DNA from: Alphaproteobacteria bacterium casp-alpha6
GTDB taxonomy: Bacteria > Pseudomonadota > Alphaproteobacteria > Rhodobacterales > Rhodobacteraceae
Length of the DNA: 64,000 bases
Direction of reading: 5' to 3'
Assembly: GCA_001510135.1 (NCBI GenBank)
Contig: LFER01000025.1
Span: 1 to 64,000, forward strand
The notes below the pieces were generated by a model. The model was not told where the DNA came from, ran no database searches, and saw only the letters and a program-made list of their open reading frames with translations. The stretch's first letter is position 1, and each line of letters starts with the position of its first letter. This document shows, piece after piece, positions 36,915-46,891 of this stretch. A program made the translations under genes and the position numbers.

Positions 36915-38732
36915 TCAGGCTGCGTCTTCTGAACGCTGAAGTGACCACAAATCGCTGTAGCGCCCTTTGCGTTTCAAAAGCTCCGCATGGGTCCCAGTTT
37001 CCACCAAAAGACCATTTTCAAGGACCACGATTTTATCAGCATTGGACACAGTTGAAAGGCGATGCGCGATGATCATAACAGTGCGCCCCTCACCTGCCCG
37101 CTCAAGTGCATCTTGAATTTCATGTTCTGTCTCACTGTCAAGTGCACTTGTGGCTTCATCCAAGAGCAAAATGGGAGGATCTTTCAAAAGTGTGCGCGCA
37201 ATGCCAACGCGTTGTTTTTCCCCCCCTGACAGTTTGAGACCACGTTCCCCGACTAAGGACTCATATGCATCAGGAAGCGACATAATAAAATCGTGGATTT
37301 GGGCATCTTTTGCCGCCTGTATAACGTCGCCCCGTGTTGCGTTTTCCCGTCCATAGGCGATGTTGTAAAATATCGTATCGTTGAAAAGTACGGTATCTTG
37401 AGGCACAACTCCGATCGCTTGATGAAGACTTTCCTGCGTGATGTCTCGAATATCCTGACCGTCTATGCAGACAGCGCCATCTGTCACATCGTAAAACCGA
37501 AAAAGCAGGCGCCCGATCGTCGATTTTCCTGACCCTGAAGGTCCGACAATCGCAACAGTTTGCCCTGCCGGCACATCAATGCTGACATCATGCAGGATAG
37601 GGCGCTCTTTTTCATAGGAAAAGCGGACATTGCTCAATGTGACGCCTCCTCCTTTTACAGAAAGGGCGGGCGCGCCGGGTTTATCTGTCACTTCTGCCGG
37701 TTCTTCAAGCAAATCAAACATTTGGCGCATGTCAACCAAGGCTTGACGGATTTCTCGATAAACCGTGCCCAGAAAATTAAGTGGCATTGTGATCTGGATC
37801 ATATAGGCATTGACCAGAACAAAATCACCGACTGTCAATTCTCCTGATTGCACCCCGACCGCTGCCAACCACATTACGCCAACAAGCCCCAACGTGATCA
37901 GCACCGCCTGCCCAAAGTTCAAAAACGCAAGCGAATAGCTGGTTTTCAATGCTGCCGCTTCATAGCCTTCCATTGATTGGTCATAGCGTGCCGCTTCGCG
38001 TTTTTCCGCATTGAAATATTTCACCGTCTCAAAGTTCAGCAGACTGTCAATCGCCTTTTGATTGGCATCTGTGTCCTGTTCATTCATCTTGCGGCGCAGT
38101 TTCACACGCCATTCCGTAATCGCAAACGTGAACCATACATAGAATACGATTGTGATAAAAATAATTCCGACATATCGCCAGTCTTGAAGTTTCCAGAAAA
38201 TCGCGGCGCTGATAAACACAAGTTCGAGAATTAAAGGTCCCGTTGAAAACACCAGATAACGCAGAAGAAACTCCACGCCTTTCACACCACGCTCGATAAT
38301 GCGGCTCAATCCCCCTGTTTTTCGGGTAATGTGATAGCGCATCGAGAGTTTGTGAATATGTTCAAAGGTTTCCAGAGCAAGACGACGCAGTGCACGTTGT
38401 GCTACTTTTGCGAAAAGCGCGTCGCGCAATTGTTGAAACCCATTGGTGGCAATCCGTGCAATGCCATAGGCAATCGTTAGGCCCACCGCGCCAAGGACAA
38501 AGTCAGAAACCCCCGCCTCTGCCAAGTCATCAACGGCCCAAGCTTGCAAAATTGGCGCAAGAATTGCAATAAATTTTGAGCCCACCAAAGCCAGCATCGC
38601 CAGCACAACGCGCGCACGTAAATCGAAATCACCCGCCGGCCAGACAAAGGGTGCCACGCGTTTTGTCGTGTTCCACGCAGCCTGCTTTTCGCTTTTTTGC
38701 CCACTGTTTCCCGATTGTTTTTTATCGGACAT
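36915..38732 (-). CDS. Atm1/HMT1-type ABC exporter
   Basis: A half-size ABC exporter of 605 residues. The N-terminal membrane domain has six spans; the Atm1-like FNAEKREAARYDQSMEGYE segment follows the fourth. The nucleotide-binding domain has Walker A GPSGSGKSTI, signature LSGGEKQRVGIARTLL, Walker B ILLLDEATSALD and H-loop IAHRLSTV. Bacterial Atm1-like proteins export glutathione conjugates, persulfides or metal complexes. The ATG at 38732 (MSDKKQSGN) starts the family-like sequence; ten more codons upstream are unlikely. It is convergent with the RND pump gene. Confidence 0.9.
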   Translation of the reverse strand: MSDKKQSGNSGQKSEKQAAWNTTKRVAPFVWPAGDFDLRARVVLAMLALVGSKFIAILAPILQAWAVDDLAEAGVSDFVLGAVGLTIAYGIARIATNGFQQLRDALFAKVAQRALRRLALETFEHIHKLSMRYHITRKTGGLSRIIERGVKGVEFLLRYLVFSTGPLILELVFISAAIFWKLQDWRYVGIIFITIVFYVWFTFAITEWRVKLRRKMNEQDTDANQKAIDSLLNFETVKYFNAEKREAARYDQSMEGYEAAALKTSYSLAFLNFGQAVLITLGLVGVMWLAAVGVQSGELTVGDFVLVNAYMIQITMPLNFLGTVYREIRQALVDMRQMFDLLEEPAEVTDKPGAPALSVKGGGVTLSNVRFSYEKERPILHDVSIDVPAGQTVAIVGPSGSGKSTIGRLLFRFYDVTDGAVCIDGQDIRDITQESLHQAIGVVPQDTVLFNDTIFYNIAYGRENATRGDVIQAAKDAQIHDFIMSLPDAYESLVGERGLKLSGGEKQRVGIARTLLKDPPILLLDEATSALDSETEHEIQDALERAGEGRTVMIIAHRLSTVSNADKIVVLENGLLVETGTHAELLKRKGRYSDLWSLQRSEDAA

Positions 38733-38816
38733 AAATATTCTTACCCTCGCTCGAAAGCACAACGCACGCAGTGCCTGGACTAACTGCCATGTAAAGAGTT
38801 TTCCTCAGTCTTCAAG

Positions 38817-40586
38817 TCAGTCGTCAGGAAGAGAAAAGACCTGACCAGGATAAATGAGGTCTGGATTGCGGATTTTCTCTTTATTTTCCTCAAACACACG
38901 CACGTATAAAATCCCGCGACCATAGCGCTTGCGAGCGATCGCCCAGAGCGTGTTTCCAGGTTGCACCGTGACAACATTGATCCGAGCAGGCTCATCAACG
39001 CTTGTCATATACGCGGCAAGGTCTTGACGTCTTTCGCGTTTAAAAGGTGTCTCCAGACGCGAAACAACATTTCCAGTCTTGTCCAATTCGTCGACACGTA
39101 AGGTGTAAATTCCCGCATCGATTTCTGACAAGGCCGTGCTCCATTGACCAGTGGCATCCATGGCCGCTGTCGATATCGGCATATTGTTAAGGTAAATTCG
39201 TACAATTTGTGAAGGCTTGCCGCGACCGGTGAGTGATACCTCTCCTGTTTCATCATAGCTGATTGCATCGACGGACACATCCTGAGAGCTGTTTTGTTTG
39301 GAAGATTGAACGACCTTCACCCCGTCTTTGCCCGCTATAACCACCAGCGGCTCTTCAGTATTTTCTTCTTTTTCCGTCTCTTCGGCAGGCAAAGTCTGAA
39401 TTTCGGCTCCGTCCTCACTGACTTCAGCCTTGGCCACCGTTTCACTTTGTGCCGGCACAGTTTCGATCACAGCCGTTTCGGTTTCCGTTTCTTGCGTCGC
39501 AACTGTTGCAGGTTCCGTCACAACTGTTGAATTTTCGTCCGTGACTGTTTCTTCCGGCTCTTCGATGATCGGTTCAATTTTTGCGACCTGTTCCTCTTCA
39601 TTGGTTTTTTGAGGAAGCTTTTCTTCGGAAGAGGTCTGCTCCGCTGAAACCGCATCTTCTGACACGTCAGTTTTGGCGATTTCAACCGATTGAGTACTGG
39701 TCGCAGTGTCTGTTTCGGGTTCTGCAGTGCTAACACTCTGATTTGTTTCGGTGGCAACATCCACCTGCCCCACGGGGTCTGTTTGCGCTTCTGCGACGGA
39801 GTCCACTTCCACAGAAACATTTGCTTCACTCGCATTTTCTGTCAGCAGATCATCGTCTGTCTTGACCTCTTCAGATTGAGTTTCCGTCAAAGTTTCATTC
39901 GTCGCGGTCTCTAAAACCTTGTCCCCAAGAGTTTCTTCTTCAGTCTCGATATTTGGCTCTGATATCTGATCTTGTTCAATTGGGGTTTCTGCGTCATCAG
40001 CGATGGAAGGTTCTGCCTGTGCTATGACAGTTTCATCCGACGTAACACTCTCGGCACTTTGAGAGGCCGCAATGATGATCTCCTCTTCCGCATAGACCTC
40101 TTTGCCCCCAACGTCCACCAGAAGGGACAATACGCGAACATTTGTACTTACGCCAATGTCGAACAATGCCACAAAGTTTCCGCTTCCATCGGATTGCACT
40201 GTTTCAACCAAAACCTCATCAAGGAGAATTTTGATCGTTGTATCGGGATCACTACGCCCCGCCAGAACCACGGCGCCGTCAGCCTCAACACGAATAGTTT
40301 CCACCAAAGGTGGTTGTGGGCCTGGTGCAGGGGTGTCAACGTCTTCAGTTTCAGCAGAGGACGTTTCTTGAAGCTTGTCCTCAACAGCTTTCTCTATTGA
40401 AAGGGTCTGCTCAGCCTCAAGTGACTCAGCTTTTTTGGGCTCCGCTGGCACACTTTCTTCAGCAACTGTCGGCGCGTCTTTAGCCGTTTTATTTTGCTGA
40501 TAAAAAAAGGCCGCAATGATCGTCAGCGCCAACAATATAAGCGCAACGATGATCGCTGGATTCGATTGCTTGTGTTTACTGCTCAT
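38817..40586 (-). CDS. LysM-domain envelope protein with long acidic linker
   Basis: A protein of 589 residues. A single N-terminal span (PAIIVALILLALTIIAAFFYQ) is followed by an Ig-like domain (VEADGAVVLAGRSDPDTTIKIL), about 250 residues of Glu/Thr/Val-rich low-complexity linker, a second such domain (ISYDETGEVSLTGRGKPSQIVRI) and a C-terminal LysM domain (VTVQPGNTLWAIARKRYGRG) that binds peptidoglycan. It is thus likely tethered in the inner membrane and reaches the wall. The ATG at 40586 is chosen as it starts just before the basic anchor sequence. It is divergent from the LOG-family gene. Confidence 0.88.
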   Translation of the reverse strand: MSSKHKQSNPAIIVALILLALTIIAAFFYQQNKTAKDAPTVAEESVPAEPKKAESLEAEQTLSIEKAVEDKLQETSSAETEDVDTPAPGPQPPLVETIRVEADGAVVLAGRSDPDTTIKILLDEVLVETVQSDGSGNFVALFDIGVSTNVRVLSLLVDVGGKEVYAEEEIIIAASQSAESVTSDETVIAQAEPSIADDAETPIEQDQISEPNIETEEETLGDKVLETATNETLTETQSEEVKTDDDLLTENASEANVSVEVDSVAEAQTDPVGQVDVATETNQSVSTAEPETDTATSTQSVEIAKTDVSEDAVSAEQTSSEEKLPQKTNEEEQVAKIEPIIEEPEETVTDENSTVVTEPATVATQETETETAVIETVPAQSETVAKAEVSEDGAEIQTLPAEETEKEENTEEPLVVIAGKDGVKVVQSSKQNSSQDVSVDAISYDETGEVSLTGRGKPSQIVRIYLNNMPISTAAMDATGQWSTALSEIDAGIYTLRVDELDKTGNVVSRLETPFKRERRQDLAAYMTSVDEPARINVVTVQPGNTLWAIARKRYGRGILYVRVFEENKEKIRNPDLIYPGQVFSLPDD

Positions 40587-40685
40587 TTTATCCTTAGGCC
40601 CCCCAAGAGCCGTCATACGCATTGCTGCTGCGTAACATTGGAGCTACATAAGGTCAAAGGTCAAGTTATTAAAGAGGCGCAAAAG

Positions 40686-41237
40686 ATGCGGTCATTGTCA
40701 ATTTGTGTATTTTGCGGATCACGCAGCGGTCATAAGTCAGCCTATGAGAAAGCCGCCGAAGTTTTGGGAAAGGGATTGGCAGATCGAGACTGGCGTTTGG
40801 TTTACGGCGCAGGCGATGTCGGCATCATGGGGAGTGTTGCCCAGAGTGCCCAAAACAATGGTGCCAAAGCCCTTGGCGTCATCCCGACACATCTTATGCA
40901 AAGAGAAGTTGCAAAAACCGATTTATCAAACCTTGTGATTACCGAAAATATGCATGAACGCAAAAAAGTCATGTTCATGAATTCTGACGCCATTGTCCTC
41001 TTACCCGGTGGTGCGGGATCGCTTGACGAATTTTTTGAAGTCCTGACATGGGCGCAAATTGGACTGCATAAAAAACCGATCATCCTTGTAAATACAGAGC
41101 AGTATTGGACCCCGCTCGCCACTTTGATCGATCATGTCATTTCCGAAGGCTTTGCTGAAACCACATTAAAATCATATTTTGATATTGTAGACACAGCGGA
41201 AGATGCGCTGAACGTTATTCAAGCGCGTCTCGAATAA
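40686..41237 (+). CDS. LOG-family (TIGR00730) nucleotide phosphoribohydrolase
   Basis: A 183-residue Rossmann-type protein of the Lonely Guy family. It has CVFCGSRSG at the N-terminus, MHERKKVMF and the catalytic LPGGAGSLDEFFEV motif. Members release base from nucleoside 5'-monophosphates; in plants and some bacteria this activates cytokinins, in others AMP is cleaved. The ATG at 40686, with AAAGAGG upstream, is the conserved start; the longer reading from 40494 would run through the divergent LysM gene. Its 3' end overlaps the RarD-like gene by 19 bp. Confidence 0.92.
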   Translation: MRSLSICVFCGSRSGHKSAYEKAAEVLGKGLADRDWRLVYGAGDVGIMGSVAQSAQNNGAKALGVIPTHLMQREVAKTDLSNLVITENMHERKKVMFMNSDAIVLLPGGAGSLDEFFEVLTWAQIGLHKKPIILVNTEQYWTPLATLIDHVISEGFAETTLKSYFDIVDTAEDALNVIQARLE

Positions 41238-42103
41238 AGGCTCACCACGCTATAAAGCACCAAGGCGATCCAGATCATTGGAAAGGCGATGGCATGCCAC
41301 ATGGTGAGCGGTTCGACCAAGATCAGTGTTGCACAAATGAATTGGAGGCTTGGGTTGATATACTGCAAAATGCCCACTGTCGACAATTTGATCCGACGCG
41401 CAGCATAGGAAAATAAAATCAAGGGCGTTGCCGTCAGGGGACCTGAAAGCGTCAGTAAAAACGATGTCCACCCATCGCCGCCAAAATGCCCACCTATCCA
41501 GCCATGATAATAAGCCAAAATGCAAAGCGCGATGGGCGAAAGGAACAAAACTTCGACTGTCACCGCGACCGTAGGTCGGGTGGCGAGGCGTTTTTTGATA
41601 ACCCCATAAAAACTAAAACTTGTTGAAAGCGTCAGCGCAATCCAAGGCGGCACTCCGAGCCCAAATGTCAGCACGATAACCGCCAAGGCAGCTAAGCCCG
41701 CAGCCAACCATTGACCAATTGACAGGTTTTCTTTGAAAATCAAAAGCCCCCAAAAAACCGATACCAACGGCATCATGAAATATCCAAGGCTGGCTTCGGT
41801 CGCCTGTCCGGTTTGTACAGAGTGGATGAAAAAATACCAATTGATGGCAATCAGGAAAGAGGCGATAAAAATTGCCCTAGCCTCATTGAAACGAAAGACA
41901 GCCTGCCAGACCTCCGCCAGTCGGTTTTGATACATCAGAACCAGCGCAAAGAAGATAAAGGACCAAAGCGTGCGATGTGCCAAAAGCTCAAACGGCGGCA
42001 CATGCGTCAAAAGATTGTAATAAATCGGTGCAAGCCCCCAAATTGTGGCCGCAATGATAATTGCCAAAACGCCCTTTGTGCTGTCTTGCATCTTAAAGCC
42101 CAT
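41219..42103 (-). CDS. rarD: EamA/RarD-family transporter
   Basis: A 294-residue membrane protein with ten predicted spans in two EamA halves. The N-terminal segment ATIWGLAPIYYNLLTHVPPFELLAHR and the later FFIHSVQTGQATEASLGYFMMPL are characteristic of RarD (chloramphenicol-sensitive protein). Substrate is unknown. A second ATG at 42091 (MQDSTKG) could also be the start. It lies downstream of sodB on the same strand, with a terminator between them. Confidence 0.9.
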   Translation of the reverse strand: MGFKMQDSTKGVLAIIIAATIWGLAPIYYNLLTHVPPFELLAHRTLWSFIFFALVLMYQNRLAEVWQAVFRFNEARAIFIASFLIAINWYFFIHSVQTGQATEASLGYFMMPLVSVFWGLLIFKENLSIGQWLAAGLAALAVIVLTFGLGVPPWIALTLSTSFSFYGVIKKRLATRPTVAVTVEVLFLSPIALCILAYYHGWIGGHFGGDGWTSFLLTLSGPLTATPLILFSYAARRIKLSTVGILQYINPSLQFICATLILVEPLTMWHAIAFPMIWIALVLYSVVSLYSRRA

Positions 42104-42110
42104 TGAATTG

Positions 42111-42149
42111 GGAAAACAAAAGGCCTGTCAGGAAATCTCCCAACAGGCC
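42111..42149 (-). terminator. Intrinsic terminator after sodB
   Basis: On the minus strand, GGCCTGT and ACAGGCC form the base of a hairpin, followed by TTTTGTTTT. It lies 29 bp after the sodB stop and just before the rarD start, so rarD probably has its own promoter or depends on readthrough. Confidence 0.75.
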
Positions 42150-42177
42150 GCAGAAAATTGATATGCCACGCTCGCTG

Positions 42178-42777
42178 TTACATCCGGCTGGCAACGTTTT
42201 CCCAGTTTACAAGATTATCAAGGAAATTGGTCAAATAAGCTGGGCGTTTGTTGCGGAAATCGATGTAATAGGAATGTTCCCAAACATCACATCCCAAAAG
42301 CGCTGTTTGCCCAAAGCAAAGCGGGTTCACGCCGTTTTCGGTTTTGGTCACTTTGAGACCGCCATCGCTGTCTTTAACAAGCCAGCACCACCCTGAGCCA
42401 AACTGACCTGCGCCTGCAGCGGAAAACTGGGATTTAAACTCATCCACACTGCCGAAGCTGTCTTTGAGGGCTGCTTCAAGTTCAGAGGGCATTGCAGAAT
42501 TGCCGGGTCCCATCATTTCCCAGAATTGCATATGGTTCCAATGCTGGCTTGCATTGTTAAAGATCCCATTTTGCGCGACGGCTCCGGCGGCATAGGTGCC
42601 GGTGATGATATCTTCGAGCGATTTGCCTTCCCATTCGGTACCTGCAATCAACTTGTTGCCATTATCCACATAGGCTTTGTGGTGCAAATCGTGGTGATAT
42701 TCTAATGTTTCTTGTGACATCCCATGGGCGGCCATTGCGTCATGTGCATAAGGAAGATCAGGAAGTTCAAAAGCCAT
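42178..42777 (-). CDS. sodB: Superoxide dismutase, Fe/Mn family (SodB)
   Basis: A 199-residue cytoplasmic Fe-type superoxide dismutase. The metal ligands can be placed in LEYHHDLHHKAYVD, NHMQFWE and CDVWEHSYYIDF. The stretch GSGWCWLV carries Cys where Ala or Trp is usual. A strong AAGGAG precedes the ATG at 42777. Confidence 0.95.
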   Translation of the reverse strand: MAFELPDLPYAHDAMAAHGMSQETLEYHHDLHHKAYVDNGNKLIAGTEWEGKSLEDIITGTYAAGAVAQNGIFNNASQHWNHMQFWEMMGPGNSAMPSELEAALKDSFGSVDEFKSQFSAAGAGQFGSGWCWLVKDSDGGLKVTKTENGVNPLCFGQTALLGCDVWEHSYYIDFRNKRPAYLTNFLDNLVNWENVASRM

Positions 42778-42879
42778 GTGAGGACTCCTTCATCGGGTTA
42801 AAAATTCATTGGCCCTAAATGGGAGTTTTCACCCACCATCGTCAAGGCCAAACAGCCAACTTTGGGAAAAATCGCCTAA

Positions 42880-43434
42880 TTACGTCCAGAGATCAAGTTC
42901 GCTTCCCCGCGCGGCACAAACACAAAGCTGTTGATACATGTATTGCGCGACAGAACGGAAACAGATGATTTTCACCTCATCGTCAGCCGTCATCCAAAAC
43001 GCCGCAGCGATTTGTCCAAATCTGGTGCGGCGCATTTCACCGGTTCCAAAATGGCCCGGCGCCATATCGACTGGGGCAAGTTTTGCCACAACTTCACGTA
43101 CATTCGTGCCCTTAAGCGTAAAGACCGCACGCGCATCAGAAACATCCGAAACCAGCGCATGCTGTGATCCAAGCGATTTTTGAAAGTCCGCCTCAAGATT
43201 TGCAACATTTTCCTTCGGACATAATACCATAAGCTCATCGGGCGACATCCAAGCCACCTGCATATCTTTGGCATCCAAAATGCAGCGCTCTTTTGGCAGA
43301 GATTTTCCAACAGCCAAACCAAGACCTTTGGAATTGAGCGCCCCGCGCAAGGTGATCATCCCGATAGAGGCGTCTTTTGACACCGTGACATAACCATTAA
43401 AAGGGGGAAATGATGCAGTTTCCGTTTCAGACAT
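42880..43434 (-). CDS. soxG: Sarcosine oxidase gamma subunit SoxG
   Basis: The gamma subunit of heterotetrameric sarcosine oxidase, about 184 residues from ATG at 43434 (MSETETASFPPFNGY). It has the gamma-family segments LVSDVSDARAVFTLKG and GEMRRTRFGQIAAAFW and resembles a truncated T-protein domain. It overlaps the soxA end by 8 bp. It is last in the soxB-soxD-soxA-soxG operon, which oxidises sarcosine to glycine with transfer of the methyl carbon to THF. Confidence 0.92.
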   Translation of the reverse strand: MSETETASFPPFNGYVTVSKDASIGMITLRGALNSKGLGLAVGKSLPKERCILDAKDMQVAWMSPDELMVLCPKENVANLEADFQKSLGSQHALVSDVSDARAVFTLKGTNVREVVAKLAPVDMAPGHFGTGEMRRTRFGQIAAAFWMTADDEVKIICFRSVAQYMYQQLCVCAARGSELDLWT

Positions 43435-46426
43435 CTTGCTTGTCCCCCTCTTTGTCATAAAACACCTGATCAACGATTTTCGCAGTCACCTCTGTGCCAT
43501 CGGTTTTGGGGAAGACGATGACCTCCCCCATACGCTCCGGTCCGTTTTGGACCAACCCCATGGCAATGCCCCGCTTCAGCGTGGGGGAATAGTAGGTGGA
43601 GGTCACCCGACCAATGGTGTTTTTCTGACCATTGGCATTTTTGCCTTCGCCCACTGCATAGGCTCCGTCAGGTAGCACAGATCCGTCAGTCGTTTCCAAG
43701 CCGACAAGACGCCAGCGGTCGGGATCCACCATATGACTGCGCTCTTGGGCGCGTTTACCAAGAAAATCTTCCTTCTTTTTGGAAATCGCCCATTGCAGGC
43801 CAAGATCCTGCGGGATCACTGTCCCGTCCGTTTCATCCCCGATCATAATGAACCCTTTTTCGGCCCGCATGACGTGCAGCGCTTCTGTGCCATAGGGGGT
43901 CACACCAAATTCCTCTCCGGCTTCGAGAAGGGCGTTCCAAAATGCCAATCCCTGTCCCGCTAGCACCGCAATCTCGTAAGACAGCTCTCCCGAAAACGAA
44001 ATCCGATAGACGCGCGCGTCAAACCCGCCCAAAGTTCCGTCTTTCCATTCCATGAACGCCAGCGCTTCTTTGCTGACGTCCATACCACCGAGTTTTTCGA
44101 GCGCCCTGCGCGCATTTGGCCCCACAACTGCGACCTGCGCCAATTGTTCGGTGAGATTTACGACATAAACCTTCCAATCCCACCATTCCGTTTGAAGCCA
44201 TTCTTCCATATGCGCATGTATGCGGTCAGCCCCGCCTGAGGTAGTGTGACAGAGGAACGTATCCTCATCAATGCGCGCAACCACGCCATCATCCATCAGG
44301 AACCCGTTTTCGGAACACATCAACCCGTAGCGACATTTTCCTGGTTTCAACGTGCTCATCATATTGGTGTAAAGCATGTCAAGGAATTTGCCCGCATCCG
44401 GTCCTTTGACCACCAATTTGCCCAAAGTGGATGCATCCAAAAGACCCAGCGAAGAACGTGTCTGGTTTATTTCGCGCTCTACGGCCTGAGCGTGCGTTTC
44501 CCCACCGCGCGGATAGCAATAAGGCCGGCGCCAGTAGCCCACTGGCTCCATATACGCCCCTTTTGCCTCATGCCATTTATGCATTGGGGTCTGACGGATC
44601 GGTTGAAATACCTCGTCGCGGGAATGCCCTGCGATCGCACCCATAGAAATTGGCGTATAAGGGGGACGGAACGTGGTCGTTCCAACCGCGGGAATATCTG
44701 CATTCAATGCACCTGCCAAAGTGGCAAGCCCGTTGATATTTGACAATTTCCCCTGATCCGTTGCCATACCCAGCGTGGTGTAACGTTTGGCATGCTCCAC
44801 GCTTTCAAAGCCCTCTTGGGCCGCAAGTTGCAGGTCAGAAACTTTGACGTCGTTTTGAAAATCCAGCCATGCTTTGGACCGCAGCTTTATGCCAGCACCC
44901 GCCGGCATCATCCAGACCGCCTCGATCAATGCATCTTGGCGCGATGCGACACTCGGCAGCTCTGGCGGATTGGAAACCCCTGCAAGAGATGCGGTTTGAT
45001 CGCAGGCATCTTTAATCGCCGCATCCAAAGCCAAATGGCCGTTGGCCGCACCCACGACCGCAACAAATGTATTTCCATCATATCCAATAGGATAATTTTG
45101 CACATCCGGACGGAACATCACGTTTTCTGCATCCCAATAGAGTTTCCCACCACAATGAGACCACAGATGCACCACCGGAGACCAACCTCCTGACATAGCC
45201 ACACAGTCGCATGGGATTTCTTCCAAAGGTGCGCCTTCGCCAACCTGCGCGCATATTTGAACACCGGTCACACGTTTGCCGCCCAGAACCCTTGCAATGC
45301 CTTTGCCTGTTTCAACACGAATGCCCAAGGCGCGGGCTTTTTCACCAAGCTCACCGGCTCCACCCTGACGCGCATCAATGATCGCCGGCACGTCAAGTCC
45401 TGCATTTTTTACAGCAATTGCAGTAAGATAGGCGTCATCATTATTTGTGACGACGACGGTTCTGTCACCCAAGGACACACCATAGCCGATCAAATAATCC
45501 CGCAATGCTGAGGCCAAAACAACCCCTGGCTTGTCATTTTCAGCAAAGGACAAAGGACGTTCAATCGCACCCGTTGCGGTGATAATATGACCTACGCGGA
45601 TCCGCCACAGCCGGTGACGCGGACCTGCAGCATCAGGCACATGATCACTTAATCTTTCGTAACCTAACAGATAACCGTGGTCATAAATTCCTGCTCCCAT
45701 CATACGGGTGCGCAGGGTGACATTTGGTAAACTCTGCAAATGGGCGACCGTATCGTCCACAAACTTATCCACAGGCACGCCGTCGACCATTTCTTCATCA
45801 ATTTGCGCACGTCCGCCCCAATGTGCGGTTTGCTCCATCAAGAGAACACGTTTTCCAGAAGCGCCTGCTACGCGCGCCGCTTGCAATCCAGCGAGGCCGC
45901 CGCCGATAATTGCAATGTCATAGAACGCATAGAAATGTTCATATGTGCTGGAGTCTTTGGCGCTTGGCGCCTGACCCAATCCGGCGGACTGCCGAATAAA
46001 GGGTTCATAGACATGTTTCCATAGCGGACGGGGATGAATGAACATCTTGTAATAAAATCCCGCAGGCAGGAAACGCGAGAGTTTCGAATTGATGGCCCCG
46101 ATGTCAAACTCAAGGCTTGGCCAATGATTTTGTGATGTTGCCTGCAAACCTTCAAACAACTCGGTTGTGGTGGCGCGTTGATTGGGTTCAAACTTGCCCC
46201 CTTTGCCAAGGTTGACCAACGCGTTGGGCTCTTCGGCCCCACTGCTCACCACGCCACGCGGACGATGATATTTAAAAGACCGGCCCATCAACATCTGATC
46301 ATTGGCCAAAAGGGCAGATGCCAGCGTATCACCTTCGTAGCCTTTGAGACTTTTGCCGTTAAAAGTGAAGGAAATCGGTTTTGAGGTGTCAATCAGACGA
46401 CCACCCGAAGACAGACGTGTGCTCAT
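43427..46426 (-). CDS. soxA: Sarcosine oxidase alpha subunit SoxA
   Basis: The large subunit (999 residues). An N-terminal ferredoxin-like region with FTFNGKSLKGYEGDTLASALLAN is followed by a dinucleotide-binding domain (IIGGGLAGLQAARVAG), and a C-terminal aminomethyltransferase (T-protein-like) domain (from about residue 600; SLGLLDASTLGKLVVKGPDA) binding THF. The oxidised methyl of sarcosine passes through a tunnel to this domain to form 5,10-methylene-THF. GGAGG before the ATG at 46426, which also overlaps the soxD stop (ATGA), decides the start over a GTG/ATG further up. Confidence 0.95.
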   Translation of the reverse strand: MSTRLSSGGRLIDTSKPISFTFNGKSLKGYEGDTLASALLANDQMLMGRSFKYHRPRGVVSSGAEEPNALVNLGKGGKFEPNQRATTTELFEGLQATSQNHWPSLEFDIGAINSKLSRFLPAGFYYKMFIHPRPLWKHVYEPFIRQSAGLGQAPSAKDSSTYEHFYAFYDIAIIGGGLAGLQAARVAGASGKRVLLMEQTAHWGGRAQIDEEMVDGVPVDKFVDDTVAHLQSLPNVTLRTRMMGAGIYDHGYLLGYERLSDHVPDAAGPRHRLWRIRVGHIITATGAIERPLSFAENDKPGVVLASALRDYLIGYGVSLGDRTVVVTNNDDAYLTAIAVKNAGLDVPAIIDARQGGAGELGEKARALGIRVETGKGIARVLGGKRVTGVQICAQVGEGAPLEEIPCDCVAMSGGWSPVVHLWSHCGGKLYWDAENVMFRPDVQNYPIGYDGNTFVAVVGAANGHLALDAAIKDACDQTASLAGVSNPPELPSVASRQDALIEAVWMMPAGAGIKLRSKAWLDFQNDVKVSDLQLAAQEGFESVEHAKRYTTLGMATDQGKLSNINGLATLAGALNADIPAVGTTTFRPPYTPISMGAIAGHSRDEVFQPIRQTPMHKWHEAKGAYMEPVGYWRRPYCYPRGGETHAQAVEREINQTRSSLGLLDASTLGKLVVKGPDAGKFLDMLYTNMMSTLKPGKCRYGLMCSENGFLMDDGVVARIDEDTFLCHTTSGGADRIHAHMEEWLQTEWWDWKVYVVNLTEQLAQVAVVGPNARRALEKLGGMDVSKEALAFMEWKDGTLGGFDARVYRISFSGELSYEIAVLAGQGLAFWNALLEAGEEFGVTPYGTEALHVMRAEKGFIMIGDETDGTVIPQDLGLQWAISKKKEDFLGKRAQERSHMVDPDRWRLVGLETTDGSVLPDGAYAVGEGKNANGQKNTIGRVTSTYYSPTLKRGIAMGLVQNGPERMGEVIVFPKTDGTEVTAKIVDQVFYDKEGDKQDV

Positions 46427-46752
46427 GAAAAAGTCCTCCATGACCAACCGGGCCGTTTGGCTGTGATCTTGTCTTTGATCTCTTGAGGCGGCTCAAAGGT
46501 TTGAGCTTTGTAGGTGCCAAAGACCTCCAATGTCATGGTGCAGCGCGCCGCGTGAAACCATTTTCCGCAGCCATTGGAGTGTCGCCAGCGTTCAAAGTGC
46601 ACGCCTTTGGGGTTTTCACGCATAAAGAGGTAACCTTCAAAATCCTCATCTGACGCACCCGGACCAAAGCGTTTCAAATGCGCCTCACCGCCGGGACTGA
46701 GCTCCGTTTCATCGGCATGGATGCCACAGTAAGGACATTCAAATATTAACAT
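46423..46752 (-). CDS. soxD: Sarcosine oxidase delta subunit SoxD
   Basis: A 109-residue zinc-binding subunit. The zinc ligands are in FECPYCGIHADE, with further Cys/His in NGCGKWFHAARC. SoxD seals the complex between alpha and beta subunits. The ATG at 46752 is chosen because GAGG lies at the right distance; the ATG at 46758 is too close to it. It follows soxB by about 140 bp and overlaps soxA by 4 bp. Confidence 0.93.
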   Translation of the reverse strand: MLIFECPYCGIHADETELSPGGEAHLKRFGPGASDEDFEGYLFMRENPKGVHFERWRHSNGCGKWFHAARCTMTLEVFGTYKAQTFEPPQEIKDKITAKRPGWSWRTFS

Positions 46753-46891
46753 GAGCATACCTCACATGTTTCATAAAATACGCAAGCTTCGAAAATACCG
46801 TGACCCGCGACCAAGCATTCAAACGGATCCAGAGCGTTCTGCACTTTTTTAGAGGCGCTCTCAGCTTCAAAGGAAAGGTCGAACCCGTTCA